Part shown: positions 33,893 through 42,291 of the stretch, one piece after another
Position numbering within the stretch: position 1 is the first letter of the stretch
Layout of the letters: the number at the start of each line of letters is the position of its first letter
Assembly (NCBI RefSeq): GCF_017298635.1
Contig: NZ_CP071182.1
Coordinates: forward strand, 992,001-1,056,000
DNA: 64,000 nt
From: Paenalicyclobacillus mengziensis
GTDB taxonomy: Bacteria; Bacillota; Bacilli; Alicyclobacillales; Alicyclobacillaceae
Direction: 5' to 3'
The notes under the pieces: generated by a model
What the model was told of the DNA's origin: nothing
Seen by the model: the letters and a program-made list of their open reading frames with translations, nothing else
Databases searched by the model: none
Made by a program: the position numbers and the translations under genes

Positions 33893-35404
33893 ATGGAAGC
33901 GCGCATTCGGATGCAAAAACTCAGAGAACGCATCATGACTGCAGATGAAGCGGCGGGTTTCATTCAGGACGGAATGACTCTAGGTATCAGTGGTTTCACC
34001 CGTGCGGGAGACGCAAAGGCAGTGCCAATGGCCCTCGCAGAGCGGTGCAAGCGAACGGGCGAAGCGATGCACATTCAGTTGTGGACTGGGGCTTCGGTTG
34101 CAGAAGAAGTCGATAGGGTCTTGGCAGAAGCGGGGATTGTCAGCCGCAGGCTGCCATACCAATCCGATAGACTACTGCGAGACGCGATTAACCGCGGTGA
34201 CATCATGTACACCGATCAGCACCTTAGCCTCACCGTCGAGATGATTCGCTCCGGGGAGTTAGGGCGCCTCGACGTGGCCATCATTGAAGCTGTTGCCATC
34301 ACGGAGAATGGAGGCATTATTCCGTCGACATCGGTTGGGAATTCACCCACATTCGCGGCTATGGCAGATAAGGTCATTATTGAACTGAACACAAGACAGT
34401 CACCCTTGCTTGAAGGCATGCATGACATCTATCTGCCAGGGCCGCGTCCCCACAGGGAGCCGTTGCCGCTGAAGGAAGTAAACGAGCGCATCGGCACGAG
34501 TTACATTCCGGTCGATCCCGATAAAATCGTCGGCATTGTCCTAACGGATCGGGCAGACCATTTCGTAAACATGGTCTCAGGTGATGAAGAGACTGAAATG
34601 ATTGCCAGGCATTTGCTCGACTTTTTTGAGACACAGGTAAAATCCGGGCAAATGCCGCCGGAACTTTATCCGCTGCAGTCAGGTGTCGGTGCCGTCTCGA
34701 ACGCCGTCTTAAGCGGACTGAAAAACGCCAGTTTCAAGAACCTGACCATGTATTCTGAGGTGTTGCAAGACGCCGTGTTTGAGCTTTTAGACAGCGGCGT
34801 GCTGGCTTTCGCATCGGGCTGTGCGATTACGGTCACGCCGGAACATGCGACAGAAGTGATGCAAAGGCTTCATGAATACCGCGACAAAATCATTCTTCGG
34901 CCGCAGGAGATTTCGAATCACCCTGAACTTATTCGCCGCCTTGGCATCATTGCTATGAACACAGCGCTTGAAGCAGACATCTACGGAAACGTCAATTCAA
35001 CCCACGTCTGTGGAACGCATATCATGAACGGCATCGGCGGGTCAGGAGACTTTGCGCGCAATTCGCTGCTGTCTGTGTTTGTCACGAAATCGACAGCGAA
35101 AAACGGTCAGGTCTCGTCCATCGTACCGATGGTCTCGCATGTCGATCACACTGAGCACGACGTCGACATTCTCGTCACTGAGCAGGGTCTGGCAGACCTT
35201 CGCGGGCTCGCACCCCGCGAGCGTTCCCGACTGGTCATTGAGCAGTGCGCGCACCCCGATTACAAGGACGCATTACTCGATTATGTGGAACGGGCAGAAC
35301 TTCGAGGCGGGCAAACTCCGCACGTCATCGAGGAAGCACTCAGTTGGCATCAGCGGTTCCGGGAAACCGGATCGATGCGTATAACCGAGCCGGAATACGT
35401 CTAA
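33893..35404 (+). CDS. Acetyl-CoA hydrolase / succinyl-CoA:acetate CoA-transferase family protein
   Basis: A 503-residue CoA-transferase of the AarC/SCACT-like group, which moves CoA between succinate and acetate or hydrolyses acetyl-CoA. Landmarks are GMTLGISGFTRAGDAKAVP at the N-terminus, GGIIPSTSVGNSP, LQSGVGAVSNAVLSGL, the MYSEVLQDAVFELL motif region holding the expected catalytic glutamate, and the C-terminal NGIGGSGDFARN and LVTEQGLADLRGL. ATG 33893 has GGGAGGA upstream, so the longer frame is not used. It follows korAB by 114 bases. With Kor producing succinyl-CoA, this enzyme could close a ferredoxin-linked TCA cycle while activating acetate, which fits the glyoxylate genes elsewhere in the window (inference). 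Confidence 0.88.
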   Translation: MEARIRMQKLRERIMTADEAAGFIQDGMTLGISGFTRAGDAKAVPMALAERCKRTGEAMHIQLWTGASVAEEVDRVLAEAGIVSRRLPYQSDRLLRDAINRGDIMYTDQHLSLTVEMIRSGELGRLDVAIIEAVAITENGGIIPSTSVGNSPTFAAMADKVIIELNTRQSPLLEGMHDIYLPGPRPHREPLPLKEVNERIGTSYIPVDPDKIVGIVLTDRADHFVNMVSGDEETEMIARHLLDFFETQVKSGQMPPELYPLQSGVGAVSNAVLSGLKNASFKNLTMYSEVLQDAVFELLDSGVLAFASGCAITVTPEHATEVMQRLHEYRDKIILRPQEISNHPELIRRLGIIAMNTALEADIYGNVNSTHVCGTHIMNGIGGSGDFARNSLLSVFVTKSTAKNGQVSSIVPMVSHVDHTEHDVDILVTEQGLADLRGLAPRERSRLVIEQCAHPDYKDALLDYVERAELRGGQTPHVIEEALSWHQRFRETGSMRITEPEYV

Positions 35405-35512
35405 ATCGTGAATACGGTTCTGCAGGTGATCTACGTCACAGGGTTCAACGCTCAAAGTGTGTACGCTTGAGACAGTTGGAGCGATTGAATTGTGACGCGG
35501 AGGCGTATATCG

Positions 35513-36718
35513 ATGAACCAGGCGACTGCTCGTTCTCGAGATAGGAACTTTAAGCGGGATTTCAATCAGAACCCGTTCATTGTCATTTGGGAAGTCACCC
35601 GTGCTTGCCAGCTTCATTGTCTGCACTGTAGAGCAGAGGCCCAGAGGATTCGGGATCCGCGGGAACTGACGACAGAGGAAGGCTATGCGCTGATAGATGC
35701 GATTGCGGAGATGGACAATCCATTGTTAGTTTTTACCGGCGGCGATCCCCTCGAACGTCCTGACCTTTTCGACTTCATCCGCTATGGGAGAAGTAAGGGG
35801 CTTCAGGTGTCTATCACGCCAAGCGCAACGCCGAAGGTTACCGCAGAAGCGATTGCAGCGGCGAAGGCAGCAGGACTCGAGAGGTGGGCGTTTAGCCTCG
35901 ACGGATCGAATGCAGAAATCCACGATAAGTTCCGTGGAACGAAGGGTTCCTTTGACAGGACGATGACTGCACTGGGAATTTTGCGTGAACAGGGCATCCC
36001 GATTCAAATTAACACCACCGTGACGCGGTATAACCTAGACGACCTCGAACGGATTGCACAAGTCGTGGAATCTTTCGAAGCAGTCTTGTGGAGCGTGTTT
36101 TTCCTTGTTCCCACTGGGCGTGCTCGAGCGAAGGACATGGTGACCGCTCGGGAGCACGAGGCTGTGATGAATTGGTTGTACGAGCGCTCGAAGCGAAGTA
36201 CCTTCGACGTCAAGACGACCGCTGCTCCGCATTATCGGCGGGTTGTGATTCAGCATCTCAAGGACGAAGGGAATGCGCAGCAAATGGCTAACCCTCGTGA
36301 AGCAGCGGTTGAGGGAATCGGTCACGAAACGGATACGGTACCCTTTAAGGCACCGTCCATGCGTGGGTTCGCTGTCGGGCCTTTAGGTTCAGGTATCGAT
36401 CCGCTGCGCTCTGGTCGTGGCGTCAATGATGGAAACGGGTTTGTCTTTATCTCGCATATCGGCGATGTGTATCCAAGTGGATTTTTGCCCATCAAGGCCG
36501 GAAATGTCAGAGAAACATCGTTGTCCGTTTTGTACAGGGAATCTCCAGTATTCAAGTCACTGCGAGATGTCAATCAACTCAAAGGCAAATGTGGTGCCTG
36601 TGAGTTTCGTCAAGTATGCGGGGGGTCACGTGCACGAGCATACGCAGTGACAGGGGACTACCTTGAGAGCGATCCGAGCTGTGCATACATTCCGCGTGCA
36701 CTGGTTGTCGGTGAATAG
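35513..36718 (+). CDS. Radical SAM/SPASM-domain protein
   Basis: A 401-residue radical SAM enzyme. The cluster motif CQLHCLHC (CxxxCxxC) lies at about residues 29-36, FTGGDPLERPDLF follows, and the SPASM-type C-terminus has CGACEFRQVCGGSRARAYA with a further Cys in DPSCAYIP. It belongs to the heme/peptide-modifying group related to AhbD/NirJ and to the Bacillus BA_1875-like family (TIGR04053, from memory). The middle region has an insertion with RGFAVGPLGSGIDPL. ATG 35513 has GGAGG eight bases upstream. It stands alone with its own terminator; no precursor-peptide gene is evident nearby. Substrate unknown. Confidence 0.85.
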   Translation: MNQATARSRDRNFKRDFNQNPFIVIWEVTRACQLHCLHCRAEAQRIRDPRELTTEEGYALIDAIAEMDNPLLVFTGGDPLERPDLFDFIRYGRSKGLQVSITPSATPKVTAEAIAAAKAAGLERWAFSLDGSNAEIHDKFRGTKGSFDRTMTALGILREQGIPIQINTTVTRYNLDDLERIAQVVESFEAVLWSVFFLVPTGRARAKDMVTAREHEAVMNWLYERSKRSTFDVKTTAAPHYRRVVIQHLKDEGNAQQMANPREAAVEGIGHETDTVPFKAPSMRGFAVGPLGSGIDPLRSGRGVNDGNGFVFISHIGDVYPSGFLPIKAGNVRETSLSVLYRESPVFKSLRDVNQLKGKCGACEFRQVCGGSRARAYAVTGDYLESDPSCAYIPRALVVGE

Positions 36719-36853
36719 CTGTCTCGGGGGTACCGGTTGCCGCGTTTGCTGTCGTCGTGAAATTTGTTGCCGGTGAGTGTCGTTGTGGTCATCGTAGTTG
36801 CTGGTGACGGCAGTTGTCGGTGTACCGAATCAACATTCACGACGAAACAAAAA

Positions 36854-36905
36854 GGGCTGCCGAAAGTCTCGCAGCCCAGGGCCCTTAACATGAGGGCCCT
36901 TTTAT
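36854..36905. terminator. Tandem hairpins ending in a terminator
   Basis: GGGCTGC/GCAGCCC forms one stem and AGGGCCCT/AGGGCCCT a second (36878-36900), followed by TTTA. It lies between the radical SAM gene and the oppositely oriented HesB gene. The 130 bases before it show no gene. Confidence 0.85.
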
Positions 36906-36956
36906 CATGAGCGCTTCATTACCACACCACACCGTGAGCACGTCATTACCACGCTT

Positions 36957-37244
36957 TTATCCAACCAAGTACTCAACTTCATCGGCGACGGCAGTAATGG
37001 TCAGATCTCTATTGTCGAAATACCACGCATCCTCGTCGCGGATGAATAGTTTGATTCCGCCTAAATCAGCTTGTGCTGCAACATTTTTTGGTGGTTCCAC
37101 ACTGATTCCGAGGGAAAAACCAGGATGCACGGCTCCGTCCCCACCATACTTTACAAAGAAACGAATTGCGTCTCCCTGTCCTACTCCAAGCTCCGACCTA
37201 AACCACTGCAGCGCTTTCTCATCGCATTCAATGTGCACGGGCAT
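36957..37244 (-). CDS. HesB-like (IscA/YneR family) protein
   Basis: A 95-residue protein of the HesB/YneR branch of the A-type iron-sulfur carrier fold. It has ALQWFRSELGVGQGDAIRFFVKY at the start, split by GGDGAVHPGFSLG, and ends VADEVEYLVG. The three cysteines of true IscA are absent, as in YneR, so it is unlikely to carry a cluster in the standard way. AAGGAG lies just before the ATG. It is transcribed away from the UspA gene region as a single gene. Confidence 0.8.
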   Translation of the reverse strand: MPVHIECDEKALQWFRSELGVGQGDAIRFFVKYGGDGAVHPGFSLGISVEPPKNVAAQADLGGIKLFIRDEDAWYFDNRDLTITAVADEVEYLVG

Positions 37245-37400
37245 TCACTCCTTGTCACGCATTCTCTCCTGTCGCACACAGAGAGGCATCCAGGGTGTAA
37301 CTCCTCGAGGTTGTGTTATCACGCATTGTAGCTTATGCGCAACAAGTCGTCAGCAACGTTTTTAACCGGTGGCAGTTCCATCTCTGTTTGTTTGCAGTGC

Positions 37401-37811
37401 CTATTCTTTCACAACCAAAACAGGAACTTCCGAGCGGTGAACGACACCTTGACTGGTACTACCTAGTAGTAATCTGTCTAACGTGCCCTGCGTATGACTG
37501 CCGATGACAATTAAATCTGCATTGAATAAAACGGCAGCTTTACACAAGGTTTCCACCGGGTGACCGCGCTGATTGTGGAACTGAACGCGATTCGCCCACT
37601 TCTGAAACAGGGTATGAAGCACGTGCGACCGAAGCCGTTCTACCATGGCTTTCTCGTAGTGCTCTGGTACATTTCCGTACCGAAGTGTCTCCGTTGGTGT
37701 GACATACATGGCCGTCAAGCGGGCATCCTGAAATGCAGCCATCAGCGAGTTTACGGTTTCCACCAATTTCTTCGTCTCAGAGCCGTCGATTGCCACGAGT
37801 ATGTTCCGCAT
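37401..37811 (-). CDS. Universal stress protein (UspA family)
   Basis: A 136-residue cytosolic UspA domain. It opens MRNILVAIDGSETKK and closes with the ATP-binding pattern VIGSHTQGTLDRLLLG, then STSQGVV and PVLVVKE. These are the G-2x-G-9x-G-S/T elements of the ATP-binding subgroup. Two GGAGG-like sites precede ATG 37811; the longer frame to 37862 is not needed. It acts in stress survival, mechanism unknown. Confidence 0.92.
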   Translation of the reverse strand: MRNILVAIDGSETKKLVETVNSLMAAFQDARLTAMYVTPTETLRYGNVPEHYEKAMVERLRSHVLHTLFQKWANRVQFHNQRGHPVETLCKAAVLFNADLIVIGSHTQGTLDRLLLGSTSQGVVHRSEVPVLVVKE

Positions 37812-37906
37812 GGCCTCCGCCTCCCTAGACTCTATTTTCGAGGATATTTGTACGAGGTGCATCGTCCAAACGGGGGATTTCTAAGTGCCTTCCATGACAG
37901 TCATGG

Positions 37907-38662
37907 CTAAACGTCTGAACCGTTGTTGAGTGCCGCACAGACCGCGTCTACCGCATCACGGTATCGCGGGCGGTCCCAAGAGTTGTAGGAGGGGTGGGGT
38001 ACCTCGTTGATGACACTCCAATTTGGACAGTCCTGCCCTGTTAGGCGAAAAAACTTTTGCGCAAACCTCCCACACGGGACAATCGTCAGATGATCTTCAC
38101 GAAGGCACCGGAGCTTTTCGCGAAGGGAAGCGACGAGAACAGATTGAACCGCCTGGCAGTACGGGTTCGGATATGTATCGCGATGGTTCTCGGACCTCAC
38201 AATGGCCATTGCGTCAAACCATCTTTTGTGCTGCTGAATCAATTCTTTGTTCTGATATGCACTTGCCTGCAGCGGAATGTTACTCACGTTGATGAGTCCG
38301 ATACGGTTCAGACGAGGCCGATTCTTTCCCTCATCCGCATTCTTTTTAACAAGTCGGCCAAGGGCAAACCTGGCGTAGTCTGGGCCAAACAAGTGACGTG
38401 TCATGGTCATTCCAGATGTCCCAGATACGGGGGCTCCAAACTCCAATTCCTGCACATGGGGAGATTCAAGAATGAAAACGAGTGTGGAAGAGGGCAGCAG
38501 AATGTCCTGAACTTCGTACTTCATTTTGAGCTCCGCTACCAAGCGTTGAAATCCATCCGCAAGCTCGGCCATGGTGGAGCTATCTTCCTTCGTCGAACTA
38601 TGATTTGTGGCGGCATCATCCGGGTGAAATGGAAAAGTGCCATTTGAGCCGTTTTGCATCAT
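37907..38662 (-). CDS. Uracil-DNA-glycosylase-superfamily-like protein of unknown function
   Basis: A 251-residue protein with a UDG-like arrangement: LVFILESPHVQELEFGAPVSG early (about residues 61-81), then IGLINVSNIPLQ in the middle, IVPCGRFAQKFF and the C-terminal VPHPSYNSW resembling the UDG motif with a conserved His. There are no paired cysteines for an iron-sulfur cluster. Substrate could be a damaged base or nucleotide, but activity is not shown. The ATG overlaps the stop of an upstream MFS gene, so the two form an operon, an odd pairing. The first 30 residues are low-complexity. Family assignment is tentative. Confidence 0.55.
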   Translation of the reverse strand: MMQNGSNGTFPFHPDDAATNHSSTKEDSSTMAELADGFQRLVAELKMKYEVQDILLPSSTLVFILESPHVQELEFGAPVSGTSGMTMTRHLFGPDYARFALGRLVKKNADEGKNRPRLNRIGLINVSNIPLQASAYQNKELIQQHKRWFDAMAIVRSENHRDTYPNPYCQAVQSVLVASLREKLRCLREDHLTIVPCGRFAQKFFRLTGQDCPNWSVINEVPHPSYNSWDRPRYRDAVDAVCAALNNGSDV

Positions 38663-40029
38663 TCAACCTCCATATACAAGCCTTGCGGTGGGATCCTCGA
38701 CATCCACAGTCCTATCAGACTAGCCGCGAGGCAAACTGGAATCAGAATGAACGCAACATCAAGTCCGAACCATGAGGCCATGCCGCCAATGAGCCAACTG
38801 ATGACCATGCTTCCGATTCCTGCGGATGTAAACAATAAACCAAGCACTTTGCCTGAGTGATTTGGGAAGGTCTCGCTCGCGATGGCCGTGATAGTCGGGA
38901 AAATCACAGCGAATCCTGCTCCTGCCAGAACGAATGCGAAAGTCCAATCCGTGCGAAGTTCACCCACGACGACGAGTGCGAAGGCAAAGATAGTACTCCA
39001 CAGAATCGCACGGTGATGGCCAAAACGACTTACCCATAGGTGTCCAAGCAACCTGCCGATGGTGAACGTGGCGTAAAAGCCTGAGAGGTAAAAGGAGCTA
39101 TGGGATAGTGACAAATGTCTTCCATGCACCAGATAGGTGGGTAACCAAGCCCCAACACCAACCTCAGCCATGACGTATGCCGTAATTGCCACGAGGAGTC
39201 CGGCAAGTGCAAAGGAGAATTGAAGCCCCTCTTGGCGGGATTTGCCTGTCTGCTTTGTCCGTTTCAAACGGTTTGACCGGGGAGGACGGGTGTGTCCTTC
39301 AGACGCACTGGACATATCCTTTATTGGTACAATACCTGAGTTCTCCGGAAACGACGCGGCTGCCAATACAGTGTCCGCGACATTCGTTTCTTCCACATGG
39401 CGCTGACGGGTCTTCGGAAACCTTGTCCCGAAGATACCGATGAGCACGACAAGCAAGAGTCCGGCAAGAATGGTAAATAGCGGGCGCCAGCCCCCGAGGC
39501 GGGCTATCAACCAGGTAGCGGTTACAGGGAAGGCGAACGCACCTACGCCGTAGAATCCGTGCAGAATGTTAAACATCCCTGCCTGCTCGCCTGGTTGCTC
39601 GCCTGGTTGCTCACTGTTCGCCAAATCTACCGCGTTCGGACCGCTGTTGGTCCTTTCCTTCAGTGCCGAAAGCACGGGAATGAGTGCGTTGACGCTCACT
39701 TCCATCCACCCACTGCCAACACCAGACAGTGCGAAGCCTGCAAGGGCGATATAAAAGTAGCTGGCAGATGCGGCCAGAACCAGACCAAGCATCGTGATGA
39801 GTCCGCCAATCAGCACCCCAAATTTGACTTCCACGTGGTTTAAGCCCCAGCCGACTGTGCTGCTACCGATTAGGTACCCAATGGACGAGGCTGCAAATAA
39901 GATGCCAAGTTCACCATAGGAAAGTGAGAATGTTTTTTGCATCAAAGGCCCGGAAATCGACCGTGTCATGTCGAAGACGCCAACCAACAGCATCACGAGT
40001 AAAGCCCATAGGAATGCCCGGTGCTTCAT
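38659..40029 (-). CDS. MFS transporter with enlarged central loop
   Basis: A 456-residue, 12-helix major facilitator. The first helix pair includes MLLVGVFDMTRSISGPLMQ and GELGILFAASSIGYLIGS, resembling sugar/fucose-permease-like or YfkF-type members. The central cytosolic loop is long (about residues 205-270, rich in Ser, Thr, Arg, Lys). A 12-bp repeat encodes EQPGEQPGEQAG near residues 140-151. Translation of the UDG-like gene is coupled to its end (TGA overlapping ATG). No regulator is adjacent. Substrate unknown. Confidence 0.85.
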   Translation of the reverse strand: MKHRAFLWALLVMLLVGVFDMTRSISGPLMQKTFSLSYGELGILFAASSIGYLIGSSTVGWGLNHVEVKFGVLIGGLITMLGLVLAASASYFYIALAGFALSGVGSGWMEVSVNALIPVLSALKERTNSGPNAVDLANSEQPGEQPGEQAGMFNILHGFYGVGAFAFPVTATWLIARLGGWRPLFTILAGLLLVVLIGIFGTRFPKTRQRHVEETNVADTVLAAASFPENSGIVPIKDMSSASEGHTRPPRSNRLKRTKQTGKSRQEGLQFSFALAGLLVAITAYVMAEVGVGAWLPTYLVHGRHLSLSHSSFYLSGFYATFTIGRLLGHLWVSRFGHHRAILWSTIFAFALVVVGELRTDWTFAFVLAGAGFAVIFPTITAIASETFPNHSGKVLGLLFTSAGIGSMVISWLIGGMASWFGLDVAFILIPVCLAASLIGLWMSRIPPQGLYMEVE

Positions 40030-40205
40030 GTCATCATCCTCTTCTTTCTCTATTATACAGGCGACGGCAACTGATACTTCGACAAAAACCGACTAGCACG
40101 CCAGGCAAAGCCACCAGAAGGTTTCTGTCATCAGTGTTCCTGTAGTATGATTATCGAAACAACAAGATGCCGGGCAGATAGGCAGATGACAAAGGAGGCA
40201 CAACT

Positions 40206-41534
40206 TTGGCGACCTCTGAAGCCGTGCGTTTGCACCCGGCCATAGGTTCAATTGACACAAACGTTGAGATTTCAGGAAGTAAAAGTCTTACCAACCGGGC
40301 GCTCATTTTGGCTGCATTAGCCGAAGCAAGTTCAGTCTCCGAAGTGCGCGGGATTCTTCACTGCGATGATTCGCACTGGTGCATCAGTGCACTGAGAACT
40401 CTCGGCACTCACATCGACATTGAGGGGACTACGGTTAAAGTACACGGCTGCGGTGGCTCATGGCCAGTTACGAATGCAGAAGTTTATACCGGATCGTCTG
40501 GGACATTGTCACGTTTTCTACCTCCGGCTCTTGCAACGGGAGAGGGAAAATTCACGCTACAGGCGAGTGAACAGATGTCACGCCGGCCTGTAGGCCCTTT
40601 GCTTGATGCCCTGTCGACGCTCGGTGCTCGTGTCGAATTCCTTCAGGAGCCCGGGTATTATCCGTTTGTGCTCCATGCTCAGGGACTTGAGGGTCTTGAG
40701 GTAGAGGTGCCTGGGAACGTCTCGAGTCAGTACTTAAGCGGCCTCTTGATGGCGGCTCCCCTGGCGAAGGGCCCTGTTACGGTGAAACTGCAGGGTTCCC
40801 TGGTACAGCCCGCGTACATCGACCTGACGATTCGGCTGATGCATGATTTTGGCGTATCGGTGGAATCGGTGACGACGGATGAGAACACGGAAGAGACGAG
40901 CGCCTTCTTGGTCACCCCGCAAGCGTACACTGCGCGCACCGTCACCTTGGAAGCAGATGCCTCGACAGCAGGATATTTTTTTGCGGCTGCGGCACTGACC
41001 AAAGGCAGAGTGCGTGTAACCAACCTCGATTCGAGGACTGTGCAACCAGACATTAAGTTGCTTGAAGTGCTCGAACGGATGGGGGCGAAGGTGCTCCGTG
41101 GGGAAGGCTGGACAGAAATTCAGGGGCCAGACAAGTTGCGGGGGGGATTCTCAGTCAGCCTGCACGAGTTTAGCGACCAAGCCTTAACAGTCGGTGCCTT
41201 GGCTGTCTTTGCGGACGCTCCCGTGACGGTGACTGATGTTGCGCACATCCGGAAACATGAATCAGATCGGATTGCTGCACTGCACGAGTGTCTGACACGC
41301 CTTGACATCCGGATGGATGAAACTTTAGACGGTTTCACGGTTTACCCCGGGCCGGTCAACCCTGCCCGCCTGCCGACGTTTGACGACCACCGGGTGGCCA
41401 TGTCGATGTCACTCATTGGTGCTGTCGTACCTGGAATCGAGCTCTTAAATCCGGGATGCGTTTCAAAGACGTGTCCAGACTTCTTCGAGAGATGGGCAGC
41501 AATCGGTGTTGGTGTGGAGATGCTGGACAGTTGA
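40206..41534 (+). CDS. aroA: 3-phosphoshikimate 1-carboxyvinyltransferase (EPSP synthase) family protein
   Basis: A 442-residue enzyme of the EPSP synthase fold, which joins PEP to shikimate-3-phosphate. Key residues are present: SGSKSLTNRALIL (substrate Lys/Ser/Arg), MSRRPVGPLLDAL, SSQYLSGLLMAAPLA, the FSDQALT aspartate, RKHESDRIAAL, FDDHRVAMSMSL and CVSKTCPDFF. The PEP/glyphosate loop, GNAGTAMRP in E. coli, reads GSSGTLSRFL, unlike class I. The TTG start has AAAGGAGG seven bases upstream. It is followed after 61 bases by pxpB rather than other aro genes, so its place in an oxoproline operon is unusual. It may be the only EPSP synthase or a second copy; the window cannot tell. Confidence 0.88.
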   Translation: MATSEAVRLHPAIGSIDTNVEISGSKSLTNRALILAALAEASSVSEVRGILHCDDSHWCISALRTLGTHIDIEGTTVKVHGCGGSWPVTNAEVYTGSSGTLSRFLPPALATGEGKFTLQASEQMSRRPVGPLLDALSTLGARVEFLQEPGYYPFVLHAQGLEGLEVEVPGNVSSQYLSGLLMAAPLAKGPVTVKLQGSLVQPAYIDLTIRLMHDFGVSVESVTTDENTEETSAFLVTPQAYTARTVTLEADASTAGYFFAAAALTKGRVRVTNLDSRTVQPDIKLLEVLERMGAKVLRGEGWTEIQGPDKLRGGFSVSLHEFSDQALTVGALAVFADAPVTVTDVAHIRKHESDRIAALHECLTRLDIRMDETLDGFTVYPGPVNPARLPTFDDHRVAMSMSLIGAVVPGIELLNPGCVSKTCPDFFERWAAIGVGVEMLDS

Positions 41535-41595
41535 CACAAGCGGCCCGCTGTAACCTCTGGTCGCGAGAGGAGGGACACTGCTGGAACTTCGGGAT

Positions 41596-42291
41596 GTGTT
41601 CATCAGTCCCCTTGGGGACAGTGCGGTTGTCATTGAGTTTGCCAAGCGGGGGCTCGACGAAGCGCATTCACTCGTTCAGGCAGCATATGGGCGCATCGGT
41701 ACGTTGCCATCTGCATTTCGAAAAGCCGTCGTTCCCGGCTACACGACGCTGACTGTGTATTACGATCCGCTTTGCATCGACTACGATGTCCTCAGAGATC
41801 GGCTGAGGTCCCTCCTTTGCGACGTGGTCCCTGTCTTCGCGGACGTGACCGAGGCTGTTGATATCCCTGTTTGTTACGGTGGCGATTACGGGCCTGATAT
41901 TGAACTTGTCGCGGCGTTTGCTGGCATACCAGAGACTGAAGTCATTCGTTTACACACTGAGGCGACATACACCGTCTACATGATTGGATTTGCACCGGGA
42001 TTCCCCTATCTCGGCGGGCTCGATCAACGCATTGCGATACCGAGGCGGTCGACGCCGAGGGTGAGTATTCCAGCGGGATCGGTCGGGATTGCTGGCGCAC
42101 AGACAGGCGTCTATCCGAACGAGAGTCCCGGTGGATGGCAGGTGATTGGCCGCACCCCCATTCGGTTGTTTGATGCCCGAATGGACTTCCCAAGTCTGCT
42201 CAAACCTGGGGACAAAGTACATTTTCGCCCTATCTCTGAGGCAGAGTTCGAGCGATTGGCGCGGCAGACGAAGGGGGTGGGGAAGGGATGA
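41596..42291 (+). CDS. pxpB: 5-oxoprolinase subunit B (KipI family)
   Basis: A protein of about 231 residues, one of three subunits of the ATP-dependent 5-oxoprolinase PxpABC that opens cyclic glutamate. It starts ISPLGDSAVVIEF and contains IGFAPGFPYLGGLD, RRSTPRVSIPAGSVGIAG and TGVYPNESPGGWQVIGRTP, all typical of KipI/PxpB. The GTG at 41596 lacks a well-spaced ribosome binding site. A strong GGAGGG lies seven bases before an in-frame CTG at 41581, so a CTG start (five extra residues) is quite possible. The stop overlaps the start of pxpC (ATGA). Confidence 0.93.
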   Translation: MFISPLGDSAVVIEFAKRGLDEAHSLVQAAYGRIGTLPSAFRKAVVPGYTTLTVYYDPLCIDYDVLRDRLRSLLCDVVPVFADVTEAVDIPVCYGGDYGPDIELVAAFAGIPETEVIRLHTEATYTVYMIGFAPGFPYLGGLDQRIAIPRRSTPRVSIPAGSVGIAGAQTGVYPNESPGGWQVIGRTPIRLFDARMDFPSLLKPGDKVHFRPISEAEFERLARQTKGVGKG

